The position numbers and the translations under genes were made by a program. The notes below the pieces were generated by a model. The model was not told the DNA's origin. It saw only the letters and a program-made list of their open reading frames with translations, and did no database searches. A stretch of DNA of 64,000 bases, taken from Rhyacophila brunnea (taxonomy: Eukaryota > Arthropoda > Insecta > Trichoptera > Rhyacophilidae). The stretch lies in contig JAGYXB010002072.1 of NCBI GenBank assembly GCA_022495005.1, positions 1 through 64,000 on the forward strand, read 5' to 3'. This document shows, piece by piece, positions 1-12,304 of this stretch; the first letter of the stretch is position 1; every line of letters begins with the position of its first letter.

Positions 1-699
1 TAAGTTAATATTTATTTAATTCACGTTCAAATTTAACTAAGTGTATTTATGTTTTCTAAAACAAATCAAATATTTATTTATCAATTAAGTACGATTAATT
101 AAAATATGTTGAATAAAACGTAATGAAGTAATTTTATAATTATTTTTAACTATGCTTGAGAAGACACCAAATAGAAATCAGATTGTAATAAAGAAAAGTC
201 TTCCGATATAAATCTCGTTGCACCTGATACAGTAACTGGCCGCCAGCGAGTGATTTACGTTCCGGTTCTAGGTGCATTTTAATCGGCGAACGGTTTATTT
301 TGCTTCCAGCTGACTCTGCAGCTTTCATTGCGACTTGCATCCAAACAAGAAATGCAGTTAGCTAGGTACTTTACTTGCATTGCTTCCTCCCCTCTCTCTG
401 TCGAATTACTAGCCGCAGTGTTTGAGAGCAAACATACCACAGAAGTAAATGAATTAATAATATACCTACTTAACATTAAATTTTTATTTAATTTATTGTT
501 ATCAAAACTCACCAGTGCCCCACCACCACAACTTCCAACCATCACTCACATATTTACACATTTTTCTTATTTTATTCATTGCAACACTTTGGTATATAAA
601 TAAATGGATACAGAAAACCGGTTCACTGTCTATGGTCGTATCGCAAAAGGTGCATTAATAACACGGTCGTTTATACATTGACTATTCGGTTTACACTGT
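1..699. other. AT-rich stretch, no recognised feature
   Basis: Short frames occur on both strands around 146-603, but they overlap each other, have no recognisable motif and show no coding-like base composition. I see no repeat shared with the rest of the window. Confidence 0.5.
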
Positions 700-960
700 G
701 AGATTCATTTGAGCGATTTTTTGGGGCACTCGTCATGTCGTTCGATATACACGTGACAGCGAGTGACTCGTTCCCGCGACTGTCCGCATTCTGTCAAAAC
801 TGAAACGGCGTGTGACGGGTTAACCGCTCCGTGTGAGAGATGTGCACGTGTGTGTCGCGAGAGCTTAATGAAAGAGACCGCACGACTGTTTTCATTGCAC
901 CTGTCGCAGTGGTTTTCAAGGTGTGGGCAGTGGACTTCACAATACAAGCATTGAAACCTA
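700..960. other. CpG-richer stretch, function unknown
   Basis: This interval is visibly richer in GC and CpG than its flanks, with runs such as gtgtgtcgcgagagc. Overlapping frames exist on both strands and none looks like a known protein. It could be a promoter with a first exon, or an old repeat. No splice or start signal settles this. Confidence 0.3.
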
Positions 961-1321
961 TATATTCAATATATATTATAATATACACAATCGCAATTTG
1001 GAGCCATTCAATGATGGTGGATAATATGTGACAGTTTAAATATGTTGGTATTGTAATAATGTAAAAACATATTCGACAAGGCAAGGTCTGTTTTTGTAAT
1101 ATTACACATAAAAAATGGTAAAGATAAGTACAGTATTCCACTTCGTCAAACAAAATAATAATGCAAAAATCAAAACGACTTTGGTACCTACTCTAGTTAG
1201 GTACCTACTTAATATATATAATATTACGTACGTATGTAGTATTTTATGGGCTTCACATTTAAAAATGTCAACTTCAAAACTTTTTAATATTAGGGGTGAA
1301 TTCTAAAGTGGCTAAATATCT

Positions 1322-1716
1322 TTAAGCCGGCTCGCACATCAAAATTCGTATCGTCTGCAATGTGTCGAATATGTAGATGTGACGTCATCGTTATTCACAA
1401 AACACACGTTGCCAAATGGAGCTCCACACATTGGTGGAATGCGACTTTTTAGTTTGAAAAAAAATTCTAGTGCTGTTAACAACAAATCGCATGCGTCTCG
1501 GGCTGCGAGTCGAAGCCCCTACACCTACGAATCGGTCATTCCTATACCGGCTCGCCGGTTTCCGCATCCCAATATATCTACGTTTCGAGAGGTTATGTGC
1601 GACTGTCGCTAGGTGCCTATGTGCGCGGGCTTCATATGCAACACCGGAGCGACGTTCTTAAAAGGTTTGATTTATGGCTCGCGGCAGAGGTGAGTTTAGA
1701 TGTGAGAGCAGGCTAA
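1322..1716. mobile_element. MITE-like TIR element, family I copy 1
   Basis: The left end (agccggctcgcacatc, from 1325) and the reverse complement of the right end (agcctgctctcacatc, ending 1715) form imperfect terminal inverted repeats about 400 bp apart. The segment 1326-1410 also matches, in opposite orientation, 36000-36096 in the second family member. The frames at 1379-1612 and 1470-1661 lie inside this element and are not treated as genes. Confidence 0.55.
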
Positions 1717-2930
1717 AATTACCATTAAGATAATATTAATATTAATTAAGGTAATATTAAATGTCATGCTTTATAGAAAAGTACACAATACGTTCGATTT
1801 TCCGAACTGTTCCGCCGGATTATACATTTTCTGTTACGCACCCACTTACGAGGTTTTAACCAACGCTAAGGCTGTAAAATCATTTATAATATATTACTTA
1901 CAAGGTCTTTAAAGATTTAAAACTATTTAGCTAAATAGCAGTTATCCGAGTTTTTATTTTATTATACTCGTACCTGCAAGTACCAGTAAATTATTCAAGA
2001 AATAACATACTTAAATTTTTTTTTTAAATATTCAACATTCGCTGATTTTGACCTGAATTTCACTATCAAATCTACATCTTCGATGACAAATGATTTGAAC
2101 AAAAACTGGTACTGAACTACTTTTATTGAGTTTATAATTTCTGTATTTTTTTGCGTTTATTATGTAATGTGATTCATTTTTTACACAATATACACAAAAA
2201 CTTGTTATTTGGTAATGTGAAAAATATTCATTATGTTGATTTGTTGATCTGTCAATTTTGATTGAGCAAAAAATGATTTTCCGGTATCACAGAACAGACC
2301 GAGTTCCCTGTCTGGTATGTTTTTTTAATTGTTAAAATAAATAAGTAAGTGATAATTTATTCAACGAATCAATTAAAAGGAATTATGCATATATTATGTA
2401 CATACTTAAAATATTATTTCTTGTGGCTGTTCACTGTGGAACTGGATCAAATCATTTTTTTTTGTTGGGTAACATTTTATAAACCAATAACACTTAATTT
2501 TTTCGGATTAAACACTACATTAAATCGAAATGCGTTATATTTAATTGGCGTATTTTAATACTAGTCAGTTAAAGTGATTATTATTGTTTTATATATAAAA
2601 AAAAAACTACACACATTATATGTTGTTGAATGCAAATTTGTGAACTAGTAAAAGCGATTCATTAATATATCAACTATACCTACTAACTGTGATTTACTCT
2701 TTTTATTGATTATTGGCAGTGATGATTTTTGCATCTTGAGTACCTAGTGGAATAATCGTACACTGAATATGCGCAGATTCTTTGAGTGCGCAGCAGTTAG
2801 AACAGGGAGAATGGGATTATTGTTTCGGTTGCCATTCCTCGACTGCACTGACATTGAGCCTATTGCATCGGTTTTTCTCGCTCGGAACCACAACGACTAT
2901 AGACCGCCAACACAAACTCACAAAACGACA
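1717..2930. other. AT-rich intergenic or intronic DNA
   Basis: Low-complexity AT-rich sequence. I see no gene, TIR or tRNA-like structure in it. Confidence 0.5.
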
Positions 2931-3025
2931 AAACCAAACCGCCCCGCACCATACTTGGTTTTAAACGAGCGTATCACGAGGCCCTACGTTTAGATGTGAA
3001 GCATCAGCAGTTTTTCACGATTCAG
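2931..3025 (+). repeat. Dispersed repeat family F, copy 1
   Basis: A core of about 20 bp (tatcacgaggccctacg) and its flanks recur in reverse orientation at 24241-24330. The match decays away from the core, so the full unit cannot be bounded by eye. Confidence 0.45.
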
Positions 3026-3655
3026 AATGTTTTAGGAGCAGTTTCTTCAAATACTGACGTCACCACGCACTCGAGTGTGGTTTAACTACTAAACTAACTA
3101 AACTATAGTCAGGCAACTACAACTTGAGGCGTGACTAGTGTTACGATGACGTACTGCCGGTGTGATATTGCGACCTATTAGTTCTTAAAACTGCGGCACC
3201 TAAAGTTATATTTGCTGATATTAATAAATTAATAATTCAAATGCATATTATGTACAAGTTCATTCGAAATTCTAAATATAGTTAATATATTCAATAACGT
3301 ATCTACCGCTTGACATATTAGTGCAAACAGTTCTATATTTTGTCAATGGTGTCTTAGCTAATTATACTTTCATATTATCCTACTTGACTGTCTGTCTATC
3401 CATATTATTATTACGAGCAGTGGCCTCGTATTTACGCATCGTGATCGCAAATTAATCGCCATACTGCTGCCACATTGTTTTCTGATGTTGACAATAGACA
3501 ATTAATAGAGAAAACTCCGAACTCTTCATGCTAAAAGGGTTTCACTTTCACATTCCGAACAAGTAATATCAATAATAGTAAGGTTATTGAACCTACTAAT
3601 AATGTGAAATTAATAAATAACAGTGTAAGAAGTCTGTTACTGATATAAGGTTACA

Positions 3656-3990
3656 TAGCCCCCACAAGGAGGGGGTGACAGCGCATTAGCCTGGGGGCCT
3701 GTGGTTAGAGAGGGGGGGGGGGGGCGTGGCAGGTCGGCCAGTCAAGTGAGATAAACGCACACCACAATTTTTATCCAATAGGGAAAAAAGTCTAAAAAAT
3801 TTTATGATTATTTATCCAATATAGTGAAGGATCGCATGTTACTTGGCTATCACAAAAGGGGTTTACGATCGGTGCTTCACAATATGTCGCTGAGTGCCGG
3901 CAATTCAAGTGGGTATATTTAAAAATACCAAAAATCGCTAAAAATACTCGGACTACTCTTTATTTTACTCGGAACACTATTTGGGGATAA
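3656..3990 (+). repeat. Dispersed repeat family A, copy 1
   Basis: Starts at a G-rich head (cccccacaaggagggggtga) and runs to atttgggga near 3987. A diverged copy in opposite orientation lies at 14812-15195. They share, in order, the G-rich head, a segment reading tttatccaatat, one reading tacttgg, and the end segment. No open reading frame is kept. Confidence 0.65.
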
Positions 3991-4018
3991 CTGATAATAC
4001 TAAAATATTATCAGTTAT
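3987..4018. other. 13-bp perfect hairpin abutting a transposon end
   Basis: ATAACTGATAATA (3987-3999) is the exact reverse complement of 4006-4018, with a 6-nt loop. The right arm ends at the TTAT target duplication of the element that begins at 4019. Confidence 0.7.
4015..4018. repeat. Left target-site duplication TTAT
   Basis: Directly repeated at 8910-8913, immediately outside the two TIRs. Confidence 0.75.
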
Positions 4019-5554
4019 CGTCACCGTTTTAGCAAAACCATCTATGTGCACTTTCTCAAATTGTGCAGGAGAAGGATAAAACTGAATAAAAAATAATGTT
4101 ACATTTAAACATTAAAATTATGAAGAATGCTTTATTATAATCAGAAAATGGTCTAAGATTATTATTTTGTTTACAAAAATCTTTTATTTTTAATACAAAA
4201 TAATAAAAATACAGTTTGTGATGTCACATAAGTTGTTTTGACCGTTTTGTAAATACACATAGTTTAATTTATTCATCAAAATGTGAATAATAATAAATTC
4301 ATGAAAAACTGTTAGATAAATAATAGTTGGAATATACATAGTGCGTTAGTGATAAATTGCAATATCATTTTATTAATTATTAATGCAATAGTGAGATGAT
4401 ATTATATTTATAAGTTCGTTTACTTTCTATTAGCAGGTTTAAATGTTAGGTTATCGTAGAAATAGTGGTGATCTTTCTCTATTACACTTTTTAATTCCTG
4501 AAGATGTATGTATTTCGACTGCGATATTGGCAATGATTCATTATATATTATATATTACAAAGGCAGTCAAACGGTTGCACTGATAAAGTTGAGTTTGTAA
4601 AAGATTGTTCCATCTGGTAGATGGGCATTTTCGCCAAAGTTTGTACATGTTTGAAATTTGGGTAATATTATTTTTTCACTCAAATTAACCATTTTTATAT
4701 AGCTAGCAGATTCCTTGTTCTATTGCTGAATTGGTGATAGCAATTTTTCAGCAAAATATTGATTAATACAATATTTATATCATTTTATTATGAAATTGGG
4801 CATAATAAGTTTCCGTTCCGTGACTACGAAACTTAGCTTTTAAAACATGAATGAAACACTTTTTATCACTTAAAAGAGCTCTATTAGATTAAAAAACCAT
4901 ACACTTCAAAATAAAACTACAAATAGTCAAAAAATATTATTGAATTTTAATTCTTGGGCACATTTCGTTCCCCTCCGTTACCCTATGTCTATAATGGCAG
5001 AGCATTTTTCCTTTAGTATTTGAAAAAACCAATCAATGTTCGTTCTGCTATTTTTTTAAAGACAATAATCACTTTTACTAAATTTTATTGGAAAAATAAA
5101 TAAGTTTCGTTATTTAATAATCAAATGAAAAATAGTTAACGTTCAACTTTTTTGGGGACATTTTCGGAATGGAACGAAATGGTAACGGAGTGTAATTTGT
5201 AAAGCTTAAGTTACATGTTACCATAAAAACAAATTTTTGTTTTATGAAATTTATTTGAATTTTTTGATAGACAGATAAATATTCAACGTGCGTCAAAATA
5301 ACAAAACAAATCAAACTTAATCACTAAAATAGACATATTTTATAATAAATTTCACAATACTTGTAAAATAAGGTAGGTAATAATTTTGACACACTATACA
5401 TTACCATAACTTTATTTGGCATTTATATTATTTGTAACTCAGATAAAAAATATTTTTAAGCAAATTAACAATATATGAAAAAAAAAATCAGCAAGGGATT
5501 CAGACGCGAGTTCCTAGCGCGGCACGGAGTATATAACTTTTACGAAAATAATTA

Positions 5555-6123
5555 TAGTCAAACTCGGTTATTACGATCTCGACATAGCGAGATCTCGGAT
5601 GTAATAACGAAACATTTGTTGACAATTGGTTTATGATTTTCGCCATACATTTAATTCTTTCACTGTTATAACGAGCAACTTATCGGATATACCGAGCTAA
5701 AATACTGTTAATGTGTCGACCGTTTTAAAACATTTCGACCCTAAGCAATAAAATCCGATTGGACAGGATGCCGCCGGGGTCGGATTACGTTTATGACACT
5801 AGTAAAGTGTCTAAGTACCTACCTTATTGGTGTTTCACCGACAATAATAAAAAAGTATCCACGCATATGGTTGAAAAATCCAAGGTTTGTGAAGTCCGTA
5901 GGTACCTACCAGCGTTAATTACAATAAACAACTTCTTTTGTAGTTTATGAATGCCATGCTCGTTTCGGGGATTTTACGATGGTTTCCAAATTTTTTATTT
6001 TCGGCTTTTTGTGTAATGTGACATGCTCATTTAAAATACCTATTCTCTGATATAACGAGTAACGCTTATAACAAGCAAATTCAGTCGGTCCCATCTTCCT
6101 CGTAATAACCAAGTTCGACTTTA
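5555..6123. mobile_element. pogo/Tigger-like MITE nested in the 4.9-kb transposon
   Basis: The left end (TA then gtcaaactcggttattacga, from 5557) and the reverse complement of the right end (aaagtcgaacttggttattacga) form TIRs, with TA at both borders (5555-5556 and 6122-6123). Internal motifs such as ataacgag recur, as is usual near pogo-type ends. No transposase frame is visible. A short frame at 5759-5950 inside it has no recognisable domain. Confidence 0.65.
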
Positions 6124-7410
6124 TGTTGTCTTGAAATTTAATTGTATTCATCAACATAAAATGTAGCTATACAGGTTGATTGTAATCAAGACGTACTTTT
6201 CTGACATTTCGTGAATACCTACAGTTCTAGGTATTAAATCTAATCGAGTACACATTTCTGTTAAACGTGACAAAAAAATACTTTTTCATACATTTTTATA
6301 AATTTCTATGCCTAAAATGTATGGAGAAGTTTTAAAATTTTGGTGGCGTATAACAGAAAGAGTATGACAGAGCCAGTGCCTGTCTCGCAATTATTTCAGT
6401 CTGGTGTTTTTTCTTTTCCTTCTGTTGTTTTTTTTTATCTCCATACTTTTATGTGCGCTATTTTTGCGTATTCAGACATATCACATACTTTTTTAATCTT
6501 TATTATATTATTATATTATAGTCAGGTTATTTTTTATATTTTTTAATGAAAATATTTTTGTTTTTCATACGAACAGACAAAATAATTTTTTTTATAATCT
6601 ATGAAGAACTAAACACACACTGTAAACCCAACTTTATGCATGCCATTTCGTTACTTTTACATTCCACATATACGTTACCACCAATATAGTTTCGGAATGG
6701 AAGTAACGGATTCTGTTTCAGAAGTGTTTGAAGCCAAAATTTAGCTTAGTTTTATTGTTAAACCTGCGATATGTTTTATTATATCTGTAGTATGAAAGAT
6801 AAGCTCCATATGTGTAGTATGTGAAATAGAAATATGTGTTTTCTTACCTTATAAATCGTGGTAACAGTAGTGGAACTTCTTAAATGACCAACCCAGAAAG
6901 CAACCTGTTCCGATAGCGATACCGACACACACCAACAATTTAAAGTGTACATGGCGATCAGTGTTATACAAAAATGTTGCTACATTAAAAAAAAACATAT
7001 TTATAGTGAAAATTTTTCGCCTTCATGCTAAAATCGTGGTAACGGAATGTGGAGTTCCACTTTTTCAAATATCCTGGGACACACTTTAAACGTGATTTTT
7101 TTTCAATATTGGTACAAATTTACGAAAAACTATATATTTTCCAAAAATATATAATGTAAGCTGTTGAAAACACTACGAATTTAATTTTACACACTCAAAA
7201 TTAATGACGAAATCAGACTTTGTTTATTTGAATTTATGGGTGGGACATGGTAAAAACGCACTACCTTTCGATCTAAATAATCAATTAAAATATATACAGG
7301 TCAGATAGTTGTATTTAACTGATTGAATAGAGTAAATTAATAAATTTGCATGTTAAAAGTACATAACTTTCCAACATTTTATAATATAATAACTATGAAA
7401 AAATCAATCA

Positions 7411-8400
7411 AAGTCATGGGACATGCCAAAAACGCAATGTACAAACTTTGGCGAAAATGCCCAGATACTGTAACATTTTAATATCATATACAACAGGATC
7501 TCCGATTCGTTTTCCTGGTCTGATTGAACTTAATCCAGATTTAATCTTATCCATAATTCTTAAAAATTTAAAATCAATGACATTAATTTTATAAGGTTGT
7601 TTTGGTCTTGCTAGCCGCATACGTGCTATATAATCAGATGGTGAATATATTGGAGGCTTAAAATACTTTTCTTAGGTGGCATGTGCACTATCGGCCTCTA
7701 TCATGGTGTGGCCTTTTTCCAGAAAAAGCTGTTGAATCTCGATGTTTTCTCTCTCTAAAGATATAACTTAGAGCAGTAGCGAATAATTTATTTCGGTTTT
7801 GATATCCACACCCATCCGATATTAGAATTATTTCATTGTATTGTCCTGCTTTCGATGAGATGAGACAAATTCATTAGAAGATACATTATGAAGAATGTAT
7901 ATGGTGAAATTGTGTAGTTGCAGCTTTTGTTTATAATACATTTGTGCCTGTGTTTTGGACATAGCAGCACACTTTGGAGATCCATTGTGATTACTAACCG
8001 TCCAGTAATACTTCTGGTACTCTCCTTCATTTCATTTTTGGTCTTCTAGCATCTTTTTTTTTTTTAATAATGTGGCTATTGTATTTCATTTCTGAAACAT
8101 TCTTCATTTTATAACTACAGCAGATGGCAGTGATGGCACACTGATCTTTACGTGGTTAGTGGATACTGATTTTTTGGTGGTAAATATACTGGAGTATATT
8201 CTGCTGCTTTATGACCATTTTCCAGAGACCATTTTTTATATTCATCATGCATTTGTATTTTGGATCGGAAACACGATTCCACATACACCCTGGAGGTATT
8301 TTCTCTGCAATAATGGCTGGGAACTTTGGAATTAGATCCAACCATAATGTAACATTTTTCCACAAATCTCTCCGTTTTGATTTTTGGTTGCACTACCAAT
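7411..8400 (-). pseudogene. Decayed transposase of the 4.9-kb element
   Basis: Translating the minus strand from about 8400 to 7411 gives four blocks in different frames. The first, 8399-8148, contains SHYCRENTSR and ends at a stop. The second, about 8010-7833, contains YYKQKLQLHNFTIYILHN. The third, about 7735-7677, contains LEKGHTMIEADSAHAT. The fourth, about 7640-7414, contains RPKQPYKINVIDF and SSIRPGKRIGDPVVYDI. From memory, these blocks and their order resemble a transposase-like protein family that is repeated many times in aphids and other invertebrates. The acidic residues in the third block would suit a DDD/E active site, though I cannot prove that. Stops and frameshifts separate the blocks, so the copy is inactive. 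The longest opposing plus-strand frame (8211-8528) is a shadow. Confidence 0.7.
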
Positions 8401-8909
8401 TATTTATCTTCAGTCAGATTCTTATTACCTGTCACTGTTGCTTTCAATTGGCCACTGTCATCGAGACGTTTGTAGTTGTTTATCCAACTTTTAAATTAAT
8501 TCTCGCTTATACCCTATTGACCATGTAGGCATCTTCCAGAAATTATTGAATATTTCCTGTCTCTCTTTTTGAGAAAGCATCTTTCAAACCGTCGTGCAAG
8601 ACCATAATGCATAGCATATAACATAGAAACAAACTATGTGTAGCCAAACTGTAAAAAAACATTACACTCTCGATATCAAAATACCATCTATATGTTACTA
8701 TAATATACACATAGTTGTTTTTGTGAACCGTGGTTTTTGAACCTTACACATAGCTGTTTTTTATTTTTTGAAATAACTTCGGAGCGAGTTTACCCAACAC
8801 ATAGATCATTTTACTGGCCTATAGAGAAAAAAATAAGGAATGACTTGGTATTTAAAAGTCATTTTTGATAAAAGTGACACATAGATGATTTTGCTAAAAC
8901 GGTGACGTT

Positions 8910-8913
8910 ATAT
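8910..8913. repeat. Right target-site duplication TTAT
   Basis: Partner of 4015-4018. Confidence 0.75.
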
Positions 8914-9054
8914 TGTATTGTCGATGTACTTTTACAATTAACTTAATCTATAATGTATGCACAGCCTAAACTAATAAAAATCGTTTGTAAATTATAAAAT
9001 TTAATATGAAGTAAACTTTAACTACATTATATAGTAATTGTACACATAACAATA

Positions 9055-9572
9055 CAGTGAAACCCCAATTCTACGATTTTCAAGGGACCCTAAGAAAAAA
9101 ACGATAATTATGCGGGATACATAAAAAATAAAAAAGCCGTTTTTCTCCTGATTTTTATTTCGACATTTTGAATTATTTTCAGTTTCACAGCTTGAGTTCT
9201 AGTTTTCATCGTGCGGGGGGGGAGGGGGGGCATTTTAGTTGCGACTTATAAAAATTAGTGATACGAGATTGCGAGGCAATCGAGCGCCGACCGATCTGTC
9301 TGAACCTGACTGAAAGGTTACTAGTATGGTATCATAAACAATTCTACGAAAGCGAAATGAAAAATATTCAACAAAAACGGTCAATCGGGATAATATTTGT
9401 GGCGGGACCATAATAATATTTAGACGATAGAGCGAGGAAAACGATAAATCGGGGAACGGTTGTTGCGGGATTATTTAACATTATTCTTATGGGTGTTTGG
9501 CGGGATTTTCAAAAACGAACGATACGTGCGGGAAAACGATTAATGCGAGAACGGTAGATCGGGGTTCCACTG
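9055..9572. mobile_element. pogo-like MITE with TA duplication
   Basis: The left end cagtgaaaccccaattctac (9055) and the reverse complement of the right end (cagtggaaccccgatctac, ending 9572) are TIRs. TA flanks both sides (9053-9054, 9573-9574). The ends fit the CAGTG-type termini of pogo/Tigger elements. At 518 bp with no transposase frame, it is non-autonomous. Confidence 0.8.
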
Positions 9573-9574
9573 TA

Positions 9575-11072
9575 TGATAATGGCTGTAACAAGGCGGAGG
9601 TAAATGAGTATAGAAAATGAACATAACGATATTACAATATTATATAGTTACAGTAATATTCATATAACAGTGGTTGTAAAACGGTATTATTAATTTCACG
9701 ATGCCATTCAACAATACGTCATATTCTGAGCAGTGAATTGAAAAATTTTCATACATGAATCAGATTCAAGACCCTATTGTTTAACTTTATATTTTCATTT
9801 GAAAATCACATTTGACAGCTTTGACAGCTTTTTTGGTCGGCCATTAGGAAGTCAAATTGTACCCTACTTTACTTTTAGTAATATCTATGATAACTGAGAG
9901 AAGTAAAATTCTTATCGTTATCGCATGAAGACAATATACATCGAAGTATTATACGAATCTATGACTGTGGTCGGACATCAATGTATTGTACTAAGATTGC
10001 TGAACTTTCTTTTACCCGCGACTTCTCTCCAAAAAAATTATAATGGGATGGATGAGTAATTAGCATGTTTCTTAAATCTTGGAATCAAACTGCATACGAT
10101 ATCCAATGCCACACTTAAACTTATTTACAAGGGTTGACCGCTACTATGTTTAGTCAAAATTTGTTACCTACCGTCCCAGTTACGTTATTGACTATTTTTC
10201 TACATTAAACGGATTAAATCTAAAGTTTTAAAGTTTTTTATGCGCATTCTTTCCATAGAATATGCCACACAAGCAACGCATGGCTTGCCTACTCATATCA
10301 GCACAGTTACTCTACTCATATATCTCTCAGACCTGGAATCTGTGTGAAACTCTTCAAATTGAAAATAAAATTAAAGGTCACTAATTGGTGCAGTAGTGAG
10401 GTATACCAATATGATAGTACATCAACACATTGGGTTGAGATGGTCTGGAATTATTATTTTTTTCAAACAGCTGGCGGCGCTCCCGAGTATTGGTGGCGGT
10501 ACACACTTTGAATACCACCGTAGTACACGTATGAGTAGGTACCTATATCTCTGGATTCACAAATATTTAAGCCCGGACTATATTGAGATAAAACGTATTA
10601 AAACAAAATAATATGGTGTTGGGGTGAAAAATAAAATTATGGCGTTTTTTTTCAATTAGTTTGTGGACTTAGATTAATTTGCATTTTTTTATATTATCCT
10701 CAATAAGGATTACGCAATTAATATTAAAAAAAACACTGTAATTAATCGTACTTAAACAATATTCACATCAATATTGTTTTAATGTTCTAATGAAACCAAT
10801 AAAATTGAATATGTCTGTTAGAACAAAACCAGTCTTGCGATGATTTGTGGAAATGTACGAAAAGTTAAAATTTACTTTTTTTATTATTCTAATTAAAATA
10901 CCCGATATACATTTATCAAAACAATAATAATTACATTCTTCAATATTAAAATATCAATATCTATAGGCACACAGCATGTCAAAATAAAAATATGCCAAAT
11001 AAAAGAACATCAAATTAAAGTCGAATCAAAAATATGCAAACTTTATCTTGGATCTGTGGTGATAATTCCAAA
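9575..11072. other. No recognised feature
   Basis: AT-rich sequence with scattered short frames, for example 10396-10611, that lack recognisable motifs. At 11073-11110 a short motif (ttagaattggcagg) recurs at 14086-14130. Confidence 0.45.
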
Positions 11073-11116
11073 TTAGAATTGGCAGGTAAGATAATTTGAA
11101 AAAAAAAACTGTATTT

Positions 11117-11606
11117 TACCACGTTTTTCTTAGCTCGTATTCTTGTTTGACTGGTGGTTGTTTATCCAGTACAAATCTTGCAATCGATTTTTAACTAACT
11201 TTCCGACTAGCTAGCCTTTTGAAACTTTTAGAATATATCAGAACACGATGCCAATGCATTCTTTTAATACTTTTAGCCATCTTTAAGTAGAATTGAATTC
11301 ATTTTCAGTTAATTCTGTTTTGTATGAAAAGTTATTTCGGAAGAAATCCATAATCCAATCCACTATTATTGGTTGCTAAGGAGGTGGTCCTAGCAACTAA
11401 ATTATTAATATATACGTGCGTTACTATGGAAATCAAAATGACATTTCAGTATTCTATATTTGTTTGTTTGTTGCAAAATAGCAAAAAAAATATTTGTTGA
11501 CAATTGCCTTATTTGTCCTAAATTATTAATACATAGAATTGTCAAGTTTATATGATTCAACAGCAAATTTAAAAACGTGGTATATAAAAAGTTCTTTTTA
11601 TCTTGT
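11117..11606 (+). mobile_element. Helentron-like non-autonomous element (HINE type), copy 1
   Basis: The left end taccacgttttt (11117) has its inverted partner aaaaacgtggta at 11571-11582. That partner is followed by a short hairpin (ATAAAAAG, TT, CTTTTTAT) and CTTGT, ending 11606. An inverted repeat at the 5' end, its partner set back from the 3' end and a 3' hairpin match the layout known for Helentron-associated elements. Three further copies are at 42005, 50972 (minus) and 51896. The middle of the element has no coding potential. Confidence 0.7.
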
Positions 11607-12266
11607 AATTATTTTATTTATGTCGATGTCAGTTGGGGTCAAGTATTAAAAGGAAATCAAACCAACTTATTTTGAATTATATTCTATATAAACCATCATC
11701 AACATCGGATTTCTCCTAGGGCTTAGGATCGACCAACTATATGTAGATAGTAGGTATGTCAAGTACATACTGTAATATAAATTGTTAATATTATTAAATA
11801 GTTTAGATAATTAAATTAAAAACAGTCTACTATCGATATTATTATTTATTTACGTGTAATTGTAATTATTTCCGAATTAAACTTAACATGACGTTAATGC
11901 GATGAATAACTCATCAATGACGATGACGTACTTACTATGTGTTTACAGTTATCTTAGTCTCCATTTAACTTATTTTCAGATCCCAATCTTATACAATCGG
12001 CCAAAGTAACTCTCAGCATAGAAACTTGAAACTTTTTAATATCATAGTCACCATTTATAAAGTATGATTTTGTTTTAAAAATATATACATGTTTTAAAAA
12101 TATTACGTCACTTTAAGTAAGTACATTCCAACTTAAATGTAATAGGTATAGCATTATTTTTCGTGGATCAAAATTTCACGAAGAAAAATCACGTAGAGGT
12201 TTCACAATACCTTGTTTGCGAGAAATGGATGTTAGCTACTTGCTCAACTTATTTTGCCCAACATAA
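11607..12266. other. No recognised feature
   Basis: AT-rich sequence without visible genes or repeat ends. Confidence 0.4.
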
Positions 12267-12304
12267 ATGAAATATGTAGGTACACAAAATCTTAACAAAA
12301 AGTT

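Larger units (their letters stand above)
4019..8909 (-). mobile_element. DNA transposon with 30-bp TIRs and TTAT target duplication (Sola-like candidate)
   Basis: The termini at 4019-4048 (starting CGTCACCGTTTTAGCAAAA) and 8880-8909 are inverted repeats matching at 29 of 30 positions. They are flanked by direct TTAT at 4015-4018 and 8910-8913. The right end carries four further subterminal copies of an acacatag-type motif between about 8635 and 8860. Inside lie the remains of a transposase on the minus strand (7411-8400) and a nested MITE (5555-6123). A 4-bp duplication together with conserved-looking transposase blocks suggests the Sola group. That assignment is inference, and other 4-bp-duplication superfamilies remain possible. 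Confidence 0.8.

Noticed and set aside
1379..1661. Two overlapping GC-rich plus-strand frames
   Set aside because: Both fall inside a TIR element and lack known domains.
8211..8528. 105-codon plus-strand frame
   Set aside because: Antisense to the decayed transposase.
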